Positions 61,711-64,000 of a stretch of 64,000 nucleotides of DNA are shown in pieces. Under the pieces are notes generated by a model. The model had not been told where the DNA came from. It worked only from the letters and a program-made list of their open reading frames with translations, and did no database searches. Source of the stretch: Flexivirga caeni (GTDB taxonomy: Bacteria; Actinomycetota; Actinomycetes; Actinomycetales; Dermatophilaceae). Within the stretch, counting starts at the first letter, position 1; each line of letters begins with the position of its first letter. The stretch lies in NCBI RefSeq assembly GCF_003724155.1, contig NZ_RJJQ01000001.1:248001-312000 (forward strand), written 5' to 3'. The translations under genes and the position numbers were made by a program.

Positions 61711-62347
61711 GCGCGTCGAGCTGGCCAACCACCCCCTGATCGCCCACAAGCTGACCTATCTGCGAGACAAGCGCACGGACAGCCCCACCTTCCGGCGCCT
61801 GGCGGAGGAGCTCGTCACTCTGCTCGCCTACGAGGCGACCCGGGAGGTGCGCGTCGAACCGTTCGAGATCGAGACACCCGTTGCCCCCACGACCGGCATC
61901 AAGCTGTCCTCGCCGAAGCCGCTCGTCGTGCCGATCCTGCGGGCTGGCCTCGGCATGCTCGAAGGCATGGTCCGGCTGCTGCCCAGCGCCGAAGTCGGCT
62001 TCCTCGGCATGCAGCGCAACGAAGAGACGCTGGAGGCGATCACCTACGCCAACCGGCTCCCCGACGACCTGTCCGGCCGTCAGTGCTACGTGCTGGACCC
62101 GATGCTGGCTACCGGCGGCACGCTCGCGATGGCGATCCGCTATCTCGCCGAACGCGGTGCCGACGACATCACTGCGGTCACCCTGCTGTCGGCACCCGAG
62201 GGCATCAAGGCGGTCGAGGAGCAGCTCGCCGACCTGACGATCCCGATCACCCTGGTGACCGGGGCGATCGACGAACGCCTCAACGAGAACGGCTATATCG
62301 TGCCCGGCCTCGGCGATGCCGGCGACCGGCTCTACGGCGTCGTCTGA
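61709..62347 (+). CDS. upp: Uracil phosphoribosyltransferase
   Basis: 212 residues. Pyrimidine salvage enzyme: uracil plus PRPP to UMP. N-terminal [38 protein letters not shown], the PRPP loop [16 protein letters not shown] and the uracil-binding C-terminus [12 protein letters not shown] are all canonical. ATG 61709 is divergent from tadA with overlapping start codons. Its 3' end overlaps the MFS gene by 16 bp. Confidence 0.97.
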   Translation: MRVELANHPLIAHKLTYLRDKRTDSPTFRRLAEELVTLLAYEATREVRVEPFEIETPVAPTTGIKLSSPKPLVVPILRAGLGMLEGMVRLLPSAEVGFLGMQRNEETLEAITYANRLPDDLSGRQCYVLDPMLATGGTLAMAIRYLAERGADDITAVTLLSAPEGIKAVEEQLADLTIPITLVTGAIDERLNENGYIVPGLGDAGDRLYGVV

Positions 62348-63582
62348 AGGTCGCCCTGGGGTTCGTCGGCCATCCGGTTGAGCCCGCGCACGGCTGGCAC
62401 GAGAAGCGTGCCGAGTGCGATGGCCGCATAGCAGCAGCCGGCAGTGATCATCAGCGGCCGGACCTGGACGTGGCTGGCCAGCCAGCCGAAGAGCAAGGTC
62501 CCGATCGGTATGGCGATGAACGACCCCAGCATGTCGTAGCTCGACACTCGCGACAGCACCTTCGACGGAATCTGCTCCATCATCGCGACCGTCCAAGCTG
62601 TGCCGAACACCTGCGTGCCCGCGCCACCGACGAACGCAGCGATCGCGAGCACCGCCGTCTGCGGATGAATCCCCAGCAACAGCAACGGGATCGCGATGAG
62701 GGAAACACCCGCCATACCGTTCAGCAACAGGCGGTGGATGCGCACCCGCAACAACACGACCGACATCACCAGCATCCCGACGGCTTCCGAACCCACCACG
62801 ATTCCCCAGCCGCGGATGCCGAGGTCCGGGTTGTTCTTGGCGATCACCGGACCGACGACGACCCACGCTCCCGCCTGGATCGCATTGAGCAGGCCGAACG
62901 CGAGCACGATGACCCACAGCCAGGTGCGCGAGACGAATTCGCTCCACCCCTCACGCAACTGCGTCAGCATCGACGTCGCCTGCCGCGCCGGCGCCGGCAA
63001 CACAACCCGCGCCAGCAGTGCCGCTGCCACGAGGAAGGAGAATCCGTCCACCGCGAGCGCCAGCTCCGGGCCGATCGAGGCGACCAGCAGGGTGCCGATC
63101 ACCGGCCCGATGAAGGTTGCGCCGTTGCGCACGAACGACATCAGCGAGTCGGCCTGCTGCAGGTGCTCGCGTGCCACCAGTTGCGGGATCAGGCCCTGTT
63201 GCGCCGGCATCGAGAAGGCAGATGCGCCGCCGGTCACCGCGCCGAGCAGTGTCATCGACAGCACCGTGGCCCACCCCGCCCACAGCGACACGCACATCGT
63301 CAGTTGCACGGCCGCCATCAGCAGATAGCACGTCTGCATCACCATCCGGCGCGGGAGCCTGTCGGCGATGACCCCGCCGAAGAGCAGGCACAGCACGTTC
63401 ATGCCCATCTCCGCGGCGAGCACGATGCCGAGCGAACCGGCCGAGTTGTCGATCTTCAGCACGGCGAAGGCGATCGTGACCGGCGTCATCATGCCGCCGA
63501 CCGTGTTGATCGACCGGGAGAGGAAGAACCACCGGAAGTTCTTCTCGCGCAGCACCGGCAGCGCCTCGCGGAGATTGCTCAC
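62332..63582 (-). CDS. MFS transporter (MFS_3-like)
   Basis: 416 residues with 12 predicted helices. [47 protein letters not shown] (loop 2-3) and the pattern [39 protein letters not shown] typical of enterobactin-exporter-like or macrolide-efflux MFS. GTG 63582 overlaps the ArsR-type regulator stop as GTGA; the regulator presumably controls it. Confidence 0.9.
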   Translation of the reverse strand: MSNLREALPVLREKNFRWFFLSRSINTVGGMMTPVTIAFAVLKIDNSAGSLGIVLAAEMGMNVLCLLFGGVIADRLPRRMVMQTCYLLMAAVQLTMCVSLWAGWATVLSMTLLGAVTGGASAFSMPAQQGLIPQLVAREHLQQADSLMSFVRNGATFIGPVIGTLLVASIGPELALAVDGFSFLVAAALLARVVLPAPARQATSMLTQLREGWSEFVSRTWLWVIVLAFGLLNAIQAGAWVVVGPVIAKNNPDLGIRGWGIVVGSEAVGMLVMSVVLLRVRIHRLLLNGMAGVSLIAIPLLLLGIHPQTAVLAIAAFVGGAGTQVFGTAWTVAMMEQIPSKVLSRVSSYDMLGSFIAIPIGTLLFGWLASHVQVRPLMITAGCCYAAIALGTLLVPAVRGLNRMADEPQGDLQTTP

Positions 63583-64000
63583 TTTTCCGGCTGCTCCCCG
63601 TCGCGGTCGTCGTGCATGGTGAAGAGCTCCACCTGGAAATTGACGTGCGCCGAACCCGGCGCGTGCGGGCTCAACGCCTCGTCATGAACCAGCCGGGACG
63701 CCTTCTTCACCAATTCCCTTGCCTTGCGCCAGGTTTCGGGTGTCAGCCATACCTCTGCGTCGGCGCTGATCGCCGGGCCGTCGATACGCTGCTCCGAACG
63801 CCGGACCAGTTCGCCATACATCACGTGGATGTATTGCTGCCATTCGGTGCGTGAAACCCCTTGGGGTCGCTGCCCGTTCGGGTTCGGACGCTGCTCGGGG
63901 TATCGATAGCGATATTTCTTCGCCTGCCCACCGCGCACCGACTCGGTCTCGACAACCTGCACCTGACCGGCCTTGGCGAGGGTGCGCAGGTGGTAGCTCG
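63579..64000 (-). CDS. ArsR-type winged HTH regulator, partial (window edge)
   Basis: The reading frame continues past the window end. The visible part starts within the recognition helix (SYHLRTLAKAGQVQVVETES), followed by a 120-residue C-terminal domain with the Tyr/Arg run KKYRYRYPEQRPNPNGQRP and a helical segment (WRKARELVKKASRLVHDE), ending EQPEK. This layout is seen in ArsR-type regulators next to MFS exporters. Its stop overlaps the MFS start as GTGA. Confidence 0.8.
   Translation of the reverse strand, partial: SYHLRTLAKAGQVQVVETESVRGGQAKKYRYRYPEQRPNPNGQRPQGVSRTEWQQYIHVMYGELVRRSEQRIDGPAISADAEVWLTPETWRKARELVKKASRLVHDEALSPHAPGSAHVNFQVELFTMHDDRDGEQPEK

Overview
The window is 64 kb of chromosome from a high-GC Gram-positive, almost certainly an actinobacterium. 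The evidence is the frequent GTG/TTG starts, 4-bp stop/start overlaps (GTGA or ATGA), a dnaK-grpE-dnaJ-hspR operon with HAIR operators, an LprG-P55-type lipoprotein/exporter pair, a DUF222/HNH nuclease and an ECF42-type sigma factor beside YCII proteins. A Micrococcales lineage such as Dermacoccaceae or Intrasporangiaceae fits, but this is inference and not shown by a marker gene. No rRNA, tRNA, CRISPR array or insertion sequence was seen.

Layout. 0-12.5 kb: DinB-like enzyme, a polar amino-acid ABC operon, DedA protein, a deleted MFS pseudogene, a DUF2339 membrane protein, a two-component system, siroheme/cobalamin genes (cobA, cbiX-like), pyrE and a short-chain dehydrogenase. 12.5-22 kb: HxlR regulator with a divergent NAD(P)-binding protein, exonuclease III, a Baeyer-Villiger-type monooxygenase, the lipoprotein/exporter pair, an alpha/beta hydrolase coupled to an AGE-family epimerase, and an AbiEi/DUF559-like gene framed by two inverted-repeat elements. 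22-36.3 kb: the heat-shock cluster (clpB, dnaK operon, hspR) surrounds a four-gene operon of sigma factor, small beta-domain protein, cytoplasmic subtilase and TPR-CHAT protease. 36.3-47.2 kb: an accessory stretch of small unrelated genes with many broken ones (truncated ParE, degraded FitAB-like pair, frameshifted methyltransferase, nonsense-interrupted gene) and a tetracycline-resistance-type ribosomal protection gene with an unusual start. 47.2-64 kb: amidase, nitroreductase, transporters, two YCII proteins, ECF42 sigma, NUDIX enzymes, a frameshifted HNH gene, a secreted PNGase A-like protein, methyltransferase, MazG-like protein, tadA/upp and an MFS transporter with an ArsR-type regulator cut by the window end.

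The most interesting locus is 24.99-30.67 kb. A predicted ECF-like sigma factor, a 162-residue protein, an intracellular subtilase with intact Asp/His/Ser and a repeat linker, and a TPR-CHAT (caspase-like) protein with an intact His/Cys dyad are tightly packed on one strand. Upstream lie two copies of one promoter-like motif with identical internal spacing and, between them, a run of hairpins that could be a small structured RNA. This suggests a self-regulated two-protease signalling or defence cascade, a function not demonstrated here. A second theme is a set of intergenic hairpins whose stems share the ends CGAG(C/T)GG and CC(A/G)CTCG.
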